A stretch of DNA of 25,235 nt from Acanthamoeba castellanii str. Neff. Its lineage: Eukaryota > Discosea > Longamoebia > Acanthamoebidae. A program made the position numbers and the translations under genes. The notes beneath the pieces are model-generated. The model saw nothing but the letters and a program-made list of their open reading frames with translations. It was not told where the DNA came from and did no database searches. Every line of letters begins with the position of its first letter. Positions within the stretch are counted from its first letter, which is position 1. The stretch lies in contig NW_004457532.1 of the NCBI RefSeq assembly GCF_000313135.1, positions 706,469-731,703 of the forward strand, given 5' to 3'. Below, piece after piece: positions 8,648 to 19,265 of this stretch.

Positions 8648-11600
8648 ATGGAAATGGAGATAGACATGGACGACGTGCTGTCGATGCAAATCACCGTGCC
8701 CGATATGGAGGAGGGCGAGGTACCGATGAGCATCTTCAGCTGCCCGCCTCCCTCTGCAGGCCAGCAGCACGCTCCCCCTGCGCACGGAGGCCATTCGTCA
8801 TCGAGCAACCATCATTCGGGCAACGGTCTGCTGCCCCTCCCTTCGCCTCCCCCCTCCGCATCTCAGAGGATGCGAATGCCTCCACAGCATCACCACCACC
8901 CCCGTACTGGCCCTGGTACGAGCAACGGCAGCGCTGGCAGACCCTACCAGCCTATGCGGCCTCTTCCTGGAAGCCGCCATCATCACGGCCCGACGTCCAT
9001 GGGCGCCTACGCTCCATCCTCGTCGGCCAGAACCTCTACAACTTCCACCTCTACCACCTCGAGCTCCTCTTCTTCCTCTTCGTTCTCGAGCAAGGGCTCG
9101 TCTTCGCTTCTGGTGGAGGGCTGCCCACCTCTGCGTCAATTCGCTTGGACCGATTTCGACATTATGCAGAAGGTGGGCGAGGGCACCACAGGGTACGCCC
9201 CCTCCCCTCCTCGAAAATCACCTCTGAAAAAAAATCCCTGAGCTGTTGTGCACAAATTATTTTTTTTTGGAGAATGCAGCTGCAGAAGATTTGTTGTCAG
9301 TGCCTTGATGGCTTTTCTTCATCTTGGCAGCAAAAGCTCTTCATCTTTTGTGCTTCAATGCTGACAGCAGTTGTATGCATGCTGCAGGAGCGTGTACAAG
9401 GCCAAGTGCCGAGGGACGGCCACGCTGTACGCTCTCAAGGTCTTCCGTCACGAAGCCGATATGGGGGTACGTTCTGTTTGCACGCACTCTGCTTCGAGCG
9501 CTCATGAGCGCGACTTCCGTTTTCTGCTCTTGTCGCTCGTCTTGTTGATCGATCGCCGTGCTTGTGGCTCTCGACGTACACATGCAGGTGAGCATCAGTG
9601 CGCTGCAAGAGATCAAGTCCTTCCAGCGGTTGCGACCCCTGAAGTATATCGTGCGACTCGTCGGCTTCACCTTCTCCCCCAAGGGTATGTGGCCTGTGCC
9701 TCCCTTCATCGATGTTTTTTCCTCATTATTCACAACACATTCCTGGTTGGACCACGTGCAGACGAGTTCGTTTTGGTCGAAGAGTACATGGAGCACGACT
9801 TGGCCGGCCTCTTGCACTCCAAGCACAGGTTCAGTGAACCGCACATCAAGTGCATCATGCACCAGCTTCTGTCGGGCCTGCACGAGTGCCACCAAATGCA
9901 GCTCATCCACAGAGACATCAAGAGTACCTTTCTTCAGCTCTCCACTTTGTTCATTGCGTCTGTACTCATGCGCGTGTCGTGTGTGTTGCGTGTCGTCGTG
10001 TGGTCGCCCCAGGCTCCAACATTCTGATGCACCGGGGCAACCTCCGGATCACGGACTTTGGGTTCATGACGACGGTGGAGAATGCCGCGCTTTATCAGTC
10101 GTGCGAGATCATCACCCTCTGGTACCGTCCGCCGGAGCTGCTTCTGGGCACCACCAAGTACGGCCAGGAGGTCGACATGTGGAGTGCCGGGTATGTCATC
10201 GCTGCGTTGCTGCTGCCGCCGCTACCACCGCCGCTCGGCATCGCCTCCCCCCTCCTTCGCGTGATCGTACGGCCCGCACTTCTCTCACTCTTGTCCGGCG
10301 GTCGCACAGGTGCATCTTTTTCGAGCTGTTGACGATGGAGATCGCTTTCCGGGGCCGAAGCTCGAAGGACCAGCTTGTCCTCCTCTTCAAGACTCTGGGC
10401 AAGCCCTCTGAGGTGTGTGTTCAAGGCCATTGGTCGTGCGTGTCGTGCGTGTCGTGTCGTGGCTCACGTGCGGGATCACGCAACTCTCTGTGTCTAGTCG
10501 ATGTGGCCCGGGGTGTCGTCGCTTCCGCTGTGGAACGAGCTGGGCCGGGACATCCCGCCCTACCCCAACACCCTGCGCGAGCGGCTGGCGGGTTCGCGCG
10601 TGAGCCCGCAGGCGCTCGACCTCCTGGCCTCGCTCCTCTCGCTCGACCCCAAGCACCGGCCCACCACCGCCCAGGCCCTGGCCCACCCGTTCTTCACCCA
10701 CGGCGTCGCGCCGTGCAAGCCCAGCGAGCTGCCCCATTTCGAGGAGGCCCACGAGTACGAACTCAAGAAGCTCCAGCAGCACTCCTCCGCCACAGCCGCC
10801 GGCGGTGGCGGCCCGGGCGGGCAGCGCAGAGCGCCCACTGTCGGCGGTGGCGGCCATCAGATGCGGTCGATGTCGGGCGGACACGGTGGACACGGTGGTC
10901 AGCTGACCATCACAGGTGGTGGTGGCCTGAATCGCCGAGCGCCGGCGCAGTCGCACCACGGTGGTGGCCATTTTGGCGGCCGAGACGGGCACCAGCGGCG
11001 TGCTGGCGGCGGCGGACCACACGATGGCGCGCCGGCGGCGCCCTACGCCCACCCGCCGGGGCACGCGCAGCCGCACCACGCCCGCGGCGAGGAGGCGCCC
11101 CAGACCCGCAAGCGACCAGCGGCGGACGTGGACTGGATCCTCAACCGGGAGAAGCCGAGCGTCAAGCCGCCGGGCGGTCCCACCTCCCCGCCCGCTGCGA
11201 TGCCTTCGTCGCGGGGCCTCCTGCACGACGGCAAGCGAATCAAGACCGAGCGCGACCTCGCCAGTCCGCCGCCAGTTCTCGTGCGCTTCCCTCTCTTTGT
11301 CGTGTGTGTGTCGTGTGTCGTGTGTGTGGTCACCACTAAAGTTTAACTCCTATTCAGAAGAGGGAGTCGTCGCTGCCGCTGGCTGCGAGCCGGGCGTCAG
11401 ACGCGGAGGGGAGAGCGCGAACGAGGGAGGCCGTAACGCCGCCCACCAACGCTGCCGCCGCTGCCGCTGCCGGCGACGCCGCGCGCGGTCGAACGAAGCC
11501 GAAGCTCATCCAGCCCGTTCGCAAGCTGTCGCCCACGCGGACGCGGCTGCCCACGGTCCCTATGTCGTCCCTCCCCGTCCGTCGCGACTCGTCAGCCACC

Positions 11601-12412
11601 TCGCGATCGCCGCCGCACTCCTCAACCGCCCCATCGCCGTCATCGTCGGCTTCCACCACGCCCACGCCGGGCTCGTCGGCGCCGTCCAAAATCACCATTC
11701 GACGGAGCAAGGTACGATCGACATCCACAACCACCAGCTCTAGCACGGTCATGTGTATCTCACCATCAAAACGCACCACACACACACGACACACACACAG
11801 GTGGGTGACAAGCCAGTCCTGCGAATCGTCAACCACGGTTCACCACCGCCGGCGACGGCGACCACCGGCGCGGCTGAGGCCGAGGCTAAGCGAGAGGCCC
11901 AGACGACGGCGAAGAGGCGACGCCAGCCGTCGCCCGCCGAGGAAACGAGCGCGCGACGCGAAGGGAGCAGTGGCGCCGCCGGCGCCGGACAGGGCCACCC
12001 GCGGAAGGCGGCGCGGCGCGAGGGCGCCACGGCCTCGCCGTCGTCGCCCACCGACGCTCGGGGCGACGGCCTCCTGCCCACGCCCGCCGGGCCTCCCCTC
12101 GCCAGCGACTTGACAGCGCCCCGGCGGCAGCGCAGCGGGGCCAAGGGCGGCTCGGCGGCCCTCGAGGGCGGAGCGCCGGCCAAGGCCGCGCCGGCCGCCA
12201 CTCGCGGCAAACCCAGCAGTGCCGGCGGCGGTGGTAGCAAGCTCTACTGCACGTGTCGGCAGCCCAACGATCCGTCGCGGTGGATGATCGCGTGCGACTG
12301 GTGCGACAGCTGGTACCACGGCGATTGCGAGGGCGTCACGCAGGAGGAGTCCAACCGGATCCCCAAGTACAAGTGCCGGCGGTGTCGCGGCCTCGTTCCC
12401 AGAGACCAGTGA
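8648..12412 (+). CDS. CDK-like protein kinase with C-terminal PHD finger
   Basis: Nine exons: 8648-9192, 9388-9466, 9588-9684, 9762-9923, 10013-10190, 10310-10412, 10498-11280, 11358-11711, 11801-12412. They give 970 residues. A Ser/Pro/His-rich N-terminus (1-165) precedes a CDK-type kinase domain. It has the glycine loop GEGTTGSVYKAK, Lys199 (YALKVF), SISALQE in place of PSTAIRE, HRD at 290-292 (LIHRDIKSSNIL), DFG at 309-311 and LWYRPPELLLG as in CDK9/CDK12. Where CDKs have the T-loop Thr there is a Ser (YQSCEIITLWY). A long basic, Ser/Pro/Ala-rich linker leads to a PHD finger (914-970). Its C4HC3 ligands are C917, C919, C932, C935, H940, C943, C959 and C962, with the Trp before the third pair typical of histone-H3-tail readers. 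A nuclear transcriptional CDK is inferred. The last three exons join in phase 0 without an internal stop. Confidence 0.85.
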
Positions 12413-12666
12413 GCGGCTCGCGGCACACACGCATCCTTCTCGGTCATCGTCGTCGATGCCATCGGCCGCCACATACATTGCTGGGTGGCCTGGGTGGTGT
12501 GCCGCGTGCACAACGAAAACAAAGTAAATATTTGCCACAAGCACGTCCTGTCTGTGGCCTCCCACAACCTGGTCTCTGGTGTGTCGTGTCGTGTCGTGTC
12601 GTGTCGTGTCGTGTGGTTTCCTTTTATGTTGATTTTATTTGATGTGCAAGTAGAGAGAGAGGTGCC
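12413..12666. other. Convergent spacer between CDK-PHD and RIO1, with (GTGTC)n
   Basis: The spacer between two convergent stop codons contains a near-perfect (GTGTC)n run at 12579-12615. It is one of the few such tracts outside an intron. No gene is seen. Confidence 0.7.
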
Positions 12667-15600
12667 TCACTTCTTCTTGCCCTGCTTGGCCTGCTTCTGC
12701 TTTCGCTTCTTGACCTTCTTGGGGATCTTGTTCTTCCGCTTCTCCCGCTGGGCCTCCTTCACCAGCTTCTTGCGCTCCTTCTTCGACAGCTCGCCGCCCT
12801 CGGTCCCTTCCTCGCCTTCGCCTTCGCCCTCTTCCTCCGAGTCGCCGTCCTCCGTGTCGCTCCCGCTCACCGCCGTCGAGTCCGTCGCGGGCTCCGTCGT
12901 CGTCGGCGTCTGGTCGCCCTCCAGAATCGAGGGAACCTGCACCCACCCGACGCACGTCGTCAGCATCGCAGGCCTCGTGTCGTGTCTTTGCCGCGTGTCG
13001 TGTTGTCTTATGTGTGTCGTGTCGTGTCGTTGGTCGTGTCGTTGGTCGTGTCGTGTCGTGTCGTGTACCGTGGAGGCGCCCGAGAGATCCTGCCGCATGC
13101 CGGTGACGCCCTGGTAGTGCATGTCGCTGACCGCTCCACTGCCCTTCTTTTCAAAGATGTCCCGCTCTGCATCGATCACCTGGCCAAGCCAAAAAGAACA
13201 TATTGATCAGCATGGGGTGCCCACTTTCGGTGTCGTCGGTCGCGTCGTTGATCGCATGTGTGTGCGTACGTCATCGAGCGTTCGAGGGATGAAGGATCGC
13301 TTGAAGACCTCCTCGGCGATCTCCTCCTCGTTGGTCATACCCTCCTCCATACGCCGCTCCACCGTCGCCATCATCTATCGTTTGGGCATTAGCGATTTTA
13401 TTCAAAATAAAAACGAGTAAAATGTAAAAATAACACGAAAAATCAAAGATACTATTGCACGGCTTCTACTTCTATTTGAAATAAATAAATAAATAAATAT
13501 ATCTGAGATTTATATGTGAAGGGTACCTTTTCCAGGTAGGAGTCCATGTTGGACTGGTTGATGGTGGGGTCGGTCACGAACTCGAACAGCTCGCGCGTGG
13601 TCATGGCCGGCACGCCGTGCTTGGAGAACCACAGCGTGATGTTGTTGCAATCCTACGCGCGCGCACCGACCCGCCGCATCCCATTAAAAAAATAGGTCCG
13701 CGTTGCGTGCGTGTCACGAGTGTCGTGTGGCATCGTGTGTCGTGTGTCGTGTCGCGTGTGTCGTGTCGCGTGTGTCGTGTGTCGTGTGCGATTTGATTAG
13801 GTAGTTAGTACGTACCAGGCGCAGAAAGTCGAGGGCGTGCGGGTGGTCGTGCTCGACCGACTGTGAGACGTCGATGAAGTACAGCTCGCCCTTGTAGTAC
13901 CTAAAAAAAAAAAGACACGCACGACACGCGCACCACCGCACACGACACACGCGACACGCACCACACGCGGGAAACAGGGTGAGTGCCGGCGTGTGCGGCA
14001 CAGCAGAGGGGAAGCGCATACAGGATGTTGTATTCGGACAAATCGCCGTGGACGAGACGGCACTGCTGGTACATGGTGCGCATCATGCGGATGCACTGCA
14101 CGTACAGCTCGCGCCACTTGTTGGTGCTCAGCACCGCTTCCTTCATCTTCGGTGCCGGCCTGTTGTTGTTTTTGCCACATCACCCCCACGTCATCAGCGA
14201 CACACGACACACGACACACACAACACACGACACGCGCCCGTACGCAAAACAAGACAACACACGACACACAGGCCGTGGCGTACCAGCCGTCCTTGCCGAG
14301 GAAGGTCATCACCAGGACGTGCATGCGCAGAGCCAGCGGCGTCGGGCAGTTGATCCCCGCCTGCACCAATCTGCAAAAACCAAATTTTCAAAATAAATAA
14401 CAATTCATTACAATAAATATATAAAGAAATAATGTATTCTAATTTTAAAATAAGAATAAGAATAATACGAATAAGAATGAGAATGATAAGAATGAGGAGG
14501 TGGCGGCGTACCGGGTGAGGTTGCGGTACTCCTTCTCGGCCCAGAGGCGCACCATCTTGCGCGGGTTGTGCTTGGCGTAGCCCTTGCGGAAGCGGAACTC
14601 GCCGGTCACGTAGCGGTCGCGGTCCTTGAACACCAGGATCGACGTCTTGTAGACCTTCACCGCCAGCTGCTCGCTCTCCTTGCCCACCGCGTGGTACACA
14701 TTGGCCTGCCCGCCACCATCACCACCATCGCCCAGTCCACAACCGTCAGACTCGTGTGCCGCGTGTGTCGTGCCGTGTGTCGCGTGCCGTGTGTGTCGTT
14801 GTGTGCGGACCTCCTTTCCGGTGGAGATGCAGCCGTTGATTTCCATGATGACTTCGCGGTTGAGCATCTTGTAGAGGATGAGCCGCGTTCGCGGATCGAG
14901 CACCTGCTCCGACGTGGCGCGGTCCTTCTTCTCGCGCACCCGCATTCTTCGAAATACACAGAAACCATTTCGAAATGAATTTCATAAAATAAAACAAAAA
15001 ATCAATAAAGAATAAAGAATAAATAATAAATAATATTGAGGTGTACCTCTGGGAGGCGTCCTTCTTGTCCGACTCCTTGATGACGGACGAGACCGAGTTG
15101 GGCATCTTGCGCACATCCATGCTGCCATGCAGATCCTCCAGGTGCATTCTGCGCGCACACACCAACATTAGCGTCAACCGCACACGCACACGCGCAAACG
15201 ATCACACACACACACACGCACACACGCGCGCACCACCGCACACGCGCGCGCACAACGACGACACGCGGACGAACCGGTTGTTGAGCTTCTGGGCGATGAT
15301 GGTGTCGGTGGGCTGGTAGGCACGGTTGGCGGTGGCGGCAAAGTCCTTGTTGCCCGCACGCATGCCAAAGTCGTAGTAGTCCTCGTCGTCGTCATCGTCC
15401 TCGTCTTCTTCTTCGTCGTCGTAGTACTCCTCTCCTTCCTCGTACTCGCCGTCCTCGCCCACCACCTCGTCTGCCACACCACAATAAATTCAATAAAAAT
15501 AATAAATAAAAAACAATAATAAATAGAATACAATAATAATAATAATAAAAAATGATGATTTTCATGTTGGGCGTGATGAAGAGGAAGAGGGCACGGTACT

Positions 15601-15717
15601 GGTGTGATTGGCGGCGGCATCTCCGTTGGGGACTGTCACGACGCCAGTGGACCTGCTTTGCTCGACCTTCTCTTCCTCCTCGGCATCGTCAAATCTAGCG
15701 TCCTCAATGTCTGCCAT
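12667..15717 (-). CDS. RIOK1: RIO1-type atypical serine/threonine kinase (40S ribosome maturation)
   Basis: Twelve exons: 15717-15600, 15470-15275, 15148-15047, 14946-14811, 14705-14512, 14370-14284, 14159-14022, 13900-13816, 13652-13527, 13374-13270, 13179-13069, 12936-12667. They give 555 residues, near human RIOK1. An acidic N-terminus ([16 protein letters not shown]) is followed by the RIO P-loop [14 protein letters not shown]. Catalytic Lys is K201 (LAVKVYK). The catalytic loop is [12 protein letters not shown] (D317, N322), and the metal-binding Asp, the site of aspartyl-phosphate in this family, is D334 ([15 protein letters not shown]). The RIO1 C-terminal signature [13 protein letters not shown] and the basic tail [19 protein letters not shown] complete it. 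The family releases factors from late cytoplasmic pre-40S particles. All splice phases agree. Most introns carry GACAC, CACACG or AT-rich filler. Confidence 0.96.
12970..13067. repeat. (GTGTC)n satellite in RIO1 intron 11
   Basis: Runs of GTGTCGTGTCGTTGGTCGTG fill the intron between RIO1 exons 11 and 12, reading GACAC on the gene strand. Confidence 0.8.
13705..13793. repeat. (GTGTC)n satellite in RIO1 intron 8
   Basis: Imperfect GTGTCGTGTGTCGTGTCGCG units in the intron between RIO1 exons 8 and 9. Confidence 0.75.
14198..14272. repeat. (ACACG)n satellite in RIO1 intron 6
   Basis: CGACACACGACACACAACACACGACACG-type repeat in opposite polarity to the tracts in introns 8 and 11 of the same gene. 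Confidence 0.75.
15172..15266. repeat. (CACACG)n/(CA)n run in RIO1 intron 2
   Basis: CACACGCACACGCG-type simple repeat occupying the intron between RIO1 exons 2 and 3. Confidence 0.75.
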
Positions 15718-15947
15718 CTCGAAATCACACAAACACACGGCTGGCGATGCTGATGCTCTCTTGCAATCGTTCTCCGGCGGCGGTTAATCGCTCGGTTCTC
15801 GCGATTGGAAATCACTTCCCCTCTTTTTCTCTCTTCTTCTCTTTTTCTTCCAGCCCTTTCCAAACGCTTTCGTAAAACGTTTCGCAATATTTTCAAAATG
15901 ATGAAATGATTTTCATATCTTTTGGATTTATTTTTAATCGTGCAAAG
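15718..15947. promoter_or_regulatory. Divergent intergenic region (RIO1 / METTL9)
   Basis: 230 bp separate the two divergent start codons. It holds a pyrimidine tract (CTTTTTCTCTCTTCTTCTC near 15829) and AT-rich sequence next to METTL9. A shared promoter is likely; no specific element is recognised. Confidence 0.45.
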
Positions 15948-17448
15948 ATGAGGGCCTACAGAAAGGCGGCGCTGATGGAGGCTCTGACGGCCCGACGCGA
16001 TGAAGACGACGATGAGGAAGAGGACGTGGCCACCGAGGAGGACTACGCGTGCAAGATGGCCCGATTCAGCTCGTCCAAGGAGAACCAGGAGTTGGCCCAG
16101 CGATTCGTGCAGCTGGACCGCGACGATGAGACCGAGGCCTTCATCGCCAACTGTCGGTCGTGGAGCGGCAGCAGCGGCGCCCTGTGGAAGGACTTCATGT
16201 CGTGCTGCCTCCGCTCGTGCTGCTCCCTCACCACCACCAACGCCCTCCTCCGCATCGGCTCCATGCACGTCCTCTCCTCCCAACACATCCGCACCCTCCT
16301 CGCCGACGGTACCAACCCATTTTTATAATTTAATAATAATAATTATTATTTCTATTTATTCTTGTTATTTGAATATTTTAATGAGCAATAATAAATGTAG
16401 AAGTAATAAATAAGTAATAAAATGCTCTCGTGTAGAGGCGCGGGGTCGGCTGCTGGACGTGGGCGCTGGTGACGGGTACGTGGGCCAAGCGGCCTTGTGC
16501 ACAAAACGCGCACATGTGTGCACGGAGCTGACTTGTCGGGGGTGGTGGGTGGTGGGTGGCAGAAACGTGACGATGAAGTACCGGCCGTTCTTCCAGGAGA
16601 TCATCACCACCGAGGTCAACGGTGCGATGGCCAAGCGACTTCGCGAGCGAGGGTTCCCCTGTGTACAGACACCAGAGGTATGACACGCACCACCGCCCAC
16701 GCACACACGCACACGCACACGTCCGACCGCACACACACATGACCGCACACGCACGCGCGTACGATGAGAGGTTGATCGCTTTCGGGGTGCTTGGCCAGGT
16801 GACGAGGGAGGCGTTGGCGGCGGGCCTGCAGCTCAAGTCGTACAGCGGAGACCAGCTGACCTTTGACGTGGTGAGCTGCCTCAACGTGCTCGACCGTTGC
16901 CCGGCGCCCAAGACCCTCCTGCGCCAGATTCGCGACATTCTGCGACCCGAGACAGGTCGGCTCGGCTCGGCTCATTGCTTGCTTACTTGGCAACGCCTGA
17001 CTGACATCTGTGCGTGTCGTGTCGTGCCGTGTCGTGCGTGTCGTGCGGTAGGGGTGTTGCTGTTGGCGGTGGTGTTGCCGTTCTGTCCGTTTGTGGAGAG
17101 CGGCCCTGCGTGGAGTCAAGTCGAACCGGACGAAGTGCTGCCGGTCTACTCCTCGCGCTGGGAGAATGCCGTTCAGGATTTGGTCCACAAGGTACACACA
17201 CACACACACACACACCACACACGCACACACACCACACACACACACCACACGCACACACACACACACAGAACGCACGCGGAATGACAAACGCATTTTGGTG
17301 ATGCGTGCAGGTGTTCACGCCGTTGGGCTTCCGGGTGAAGAGTTTCTCGCGGGTGCCCTATCTCTGCTGCGGTATGGCGCCCAACCAGCCGGTCCTGCAG
17401 CTCGACGACGCCATCTTCGTCCTCACGCCCAACACCGACGCCCCCTGA
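15948..17448 (+). CDS. METTL9: METTL9/DREV-family methyltransferase (protein-histidine type)
   Basis: Exons 15948-16308, 16436-16475, 16563-16677, 16799-16955, 17052-17191 and 17311-17448 give 316 residues, about the size of human METTL9. Family landmarks run in order. RIGSMHVLSSQHIRTLL resembles the human GRGSMFVFSEAQ region. The SAM motif is LLDVGAGDG (126-134). ITTEVNGAMAKRLRERGF follows, then the DREV block FDVVSCLNVLDRC, LLLAVVLPFCPFVES and the C-terminal SRVPYLCC...LDDAIFVL. In mammals METTL9 N1-methylates His in HxH motifs; the same reaction here is family-based inference. An in-frame ATG at 15906 would add 14 hydrophobic residues. Intron 5 is largely (CA)n. Confidence 0.93.
16683..16762. 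repeat. (CACACG)n run in METTL9 intron 3
   Basis: CACGCACACGCACACG-type simple repeat in the intron between METTL9 exons 3 and 4. Confidence 0.75.
17192..17270. repeat. (CA)n microsatellite in METTL9 intron 5
   Basis: A nearly pure CA/CACACG run starts directly at the GTACAC donor of METTL9 exon 5. Confidence 0.85.
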
Positions 17449-17874
17449 TTGCTGCTGATCACTTGACGAGATCACTTTTATTTATTTCTTCTTCGAACCT
17501 CTCAACTTGTTTGCTGCTGTTGGTGTGCAACGGGCCACGTTCTGTGTGGTGCGTGTGCGGTGGTGCGTGTTGCGTTCTGGTCGCAGGCCAGACCCAAAAA
17601 AAGGAATGCCACACGCCGCGTTCCGACTCTTTTCTGGTTGCGCCCCACAATGGGAGCCGTAGAGCTGAGCCGGCCCTGAAAGGGCGCCCGAGGGCGCGCT
17701 CAAGAGTGGGGCTGGTGCCGATTGTCGGTGGGTTACTTCGATTCCCAATCACATGCGACCCGCGTCATTGACACTCAACCCACGACGCAATCACCACCCC
17801 TTCTTTTGTCGTGTGTCGTGTGTCGTGTGTCGTGGTGTGCCCGAGCGCAAATACAATATTGTTCATTCTCGGCA
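17449..17874. other. Convergent spacer between METTL9 and PIF1
   Basis: Two convergent stop codons flank this stretch. It contains a T-rich METTL9 3' flank (17475-17490), dispersed repeat copy A, and a (GTGTC)n run at about 17809-17835. No gene is supported. Confidence 0.6.
17620..17815. repeat. Dispersed repeat, copy A
   Basis: About 190 bp is homologous in the same orientation to 22490-22675. Shared blocks include CTCTTTTCTGGT, CCCACAATGGG, AGGGCGCCCGAGGGC, GGGGCTGGTGCCGAT, GTCGGTGGGTTACTTCGATT and ACTCAACCCACGACGCAATC. Copies differ by substitutions and small indels, so they diverged some time ago. No coding potential is evident. It shares GTGGTTACTTCGA-like sequence with the tRNA-like units near 7.0-7.3 kb. 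Confidence 0.8.
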
Positions 17875-19232
17875 TCAGGGCTGATACCAGGTGGGCAGGG
17901 GAGGACGGAGGTCCAGCACGGCCTGCTCCTTGGCCGCGGGGCTGATGTCGAGCGGCAAGCCCCGAGGCGGCGCCCACTCGTCGTACTCGGCCACGACGAC
18001 CCGCGGCACGGCGTGGCCCGCTTTGATTGGAAACTCACACCTGGGCGCAGGCTCGGCGGAGCTGCCCACGATGGGATACGGCGAGCCGAACTTCTGGTAG
18101 AACTCCACCACCGCCTTGCTCACCATTACGTGCCTGCCCATCATACACGACACACACGACACACACACACGACACACACGACACACGACACACGCACGAC
18201 ACGACACACGCACGACACGATGCACGACACGTGTAAGCTAATTGCGCCCAAGTTGACGGTCTGGTGTGCGCACTCTTTGCGGAAGCGGGAGCCGAGACAG
18301 AGGCCCTCGAGCGTGCGCACGCGGCTGAGCGCGACGTAGGCCTGGCCCGCGGCAAAGACTCAGTCCAGCGACTGGATTTCCACGCGGTCGAGCGACAGAC
18401 CCTGTACAGAATTTCCTCTCGGGTCCATCAGTCGCCGCCAACTCCACAAGTGTGCGGTGTGTGTGTGTGTGTGCGGTGTGTGTGGTGTGTGTGGTAAGTG
18501 GCGGTACCTGGCTTTTGTGGATGGTGACGGCCCAGGCCAACTTGAGCGGAAGCTGGCACCTGGCGGCCTCGTGCTCTCGGTCGTGTTCCCGGTATTTCGC
18601 TTGAGCGCGTAGCGAGTGGGCCCAGTGTCAGTCCGCTGGGCGGGCCGAAGTGTGGCCCTCAAAAAGTGACAAGTGTACTACGCACCACTGAACAGCATCG
18701 GTCCGATGATGATCGGCGTCTTGCTGCCCACGAATTTGACCACGGGCAGTGGCCTAAGAAAGACATCGGATCAGATCAGATCAGAGAGACAAACAATCAA
18801 CACCAGTCAGGCTGGGTCAATCAACGAGCGAGCACTCTCGCAGATGAAGATGAATCAAATCACGCATACTTGTAGAGGTGCTCCCGAAGCCAATCGAACT
18901 GTTGACCAGAGTTGTAGAGATACTGGGAGTAGGGCGAGTACGGCCTGGGGTGCAGCATTGCAAAAAGCTCGTCTGCAGTTTCATTTTCATTTCATTTTCG
19001 TTAGTAATAAGAAAATGAAAATGAAAAAGAGATAATAAAAAATTACGTATTGTTCATATTTCTAAGACGTCGGGGAGTGTAACCTTGATCGGCCCAGCCC
19101 ACCACGACGCCACGGGAGCCATTTACCAGCTCGGACGAGAGGTTCTTGATCAACATCACCTGCGCGCCTGGATCGTCCACCATTAAAAAAAAAAAAGAAG
19201 AATGAACGTGTGCGGTGGTGTGCGTGTGCGTG

Positions 19233-19265
<33 letters not shown>

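Noticed and set aside
10387..11226. 279-residue minus-strand open frame
   Set aside because: Antisense to CDK exon 7, which has kinase-domain conservation.
9558..11339. 593-residue plus-strand open frame
   Set aside because: Runs through introns and off-frame exons of the CDK gene; low-complexity Arg/Ala sequence.
15906..15947. Upstream start for METTL9
   Set aside because: The extra 14 residues are AT-biased leader sequence; the ATG at 15948 starts the protein-like composition, though the upstream start cannot be excluded.
18360..18362. Selenocysteine codon in PIF1
   Set aside because: No selenoprotein family resembles PIF1 at this site, and orthologues have Arg, not Cys.
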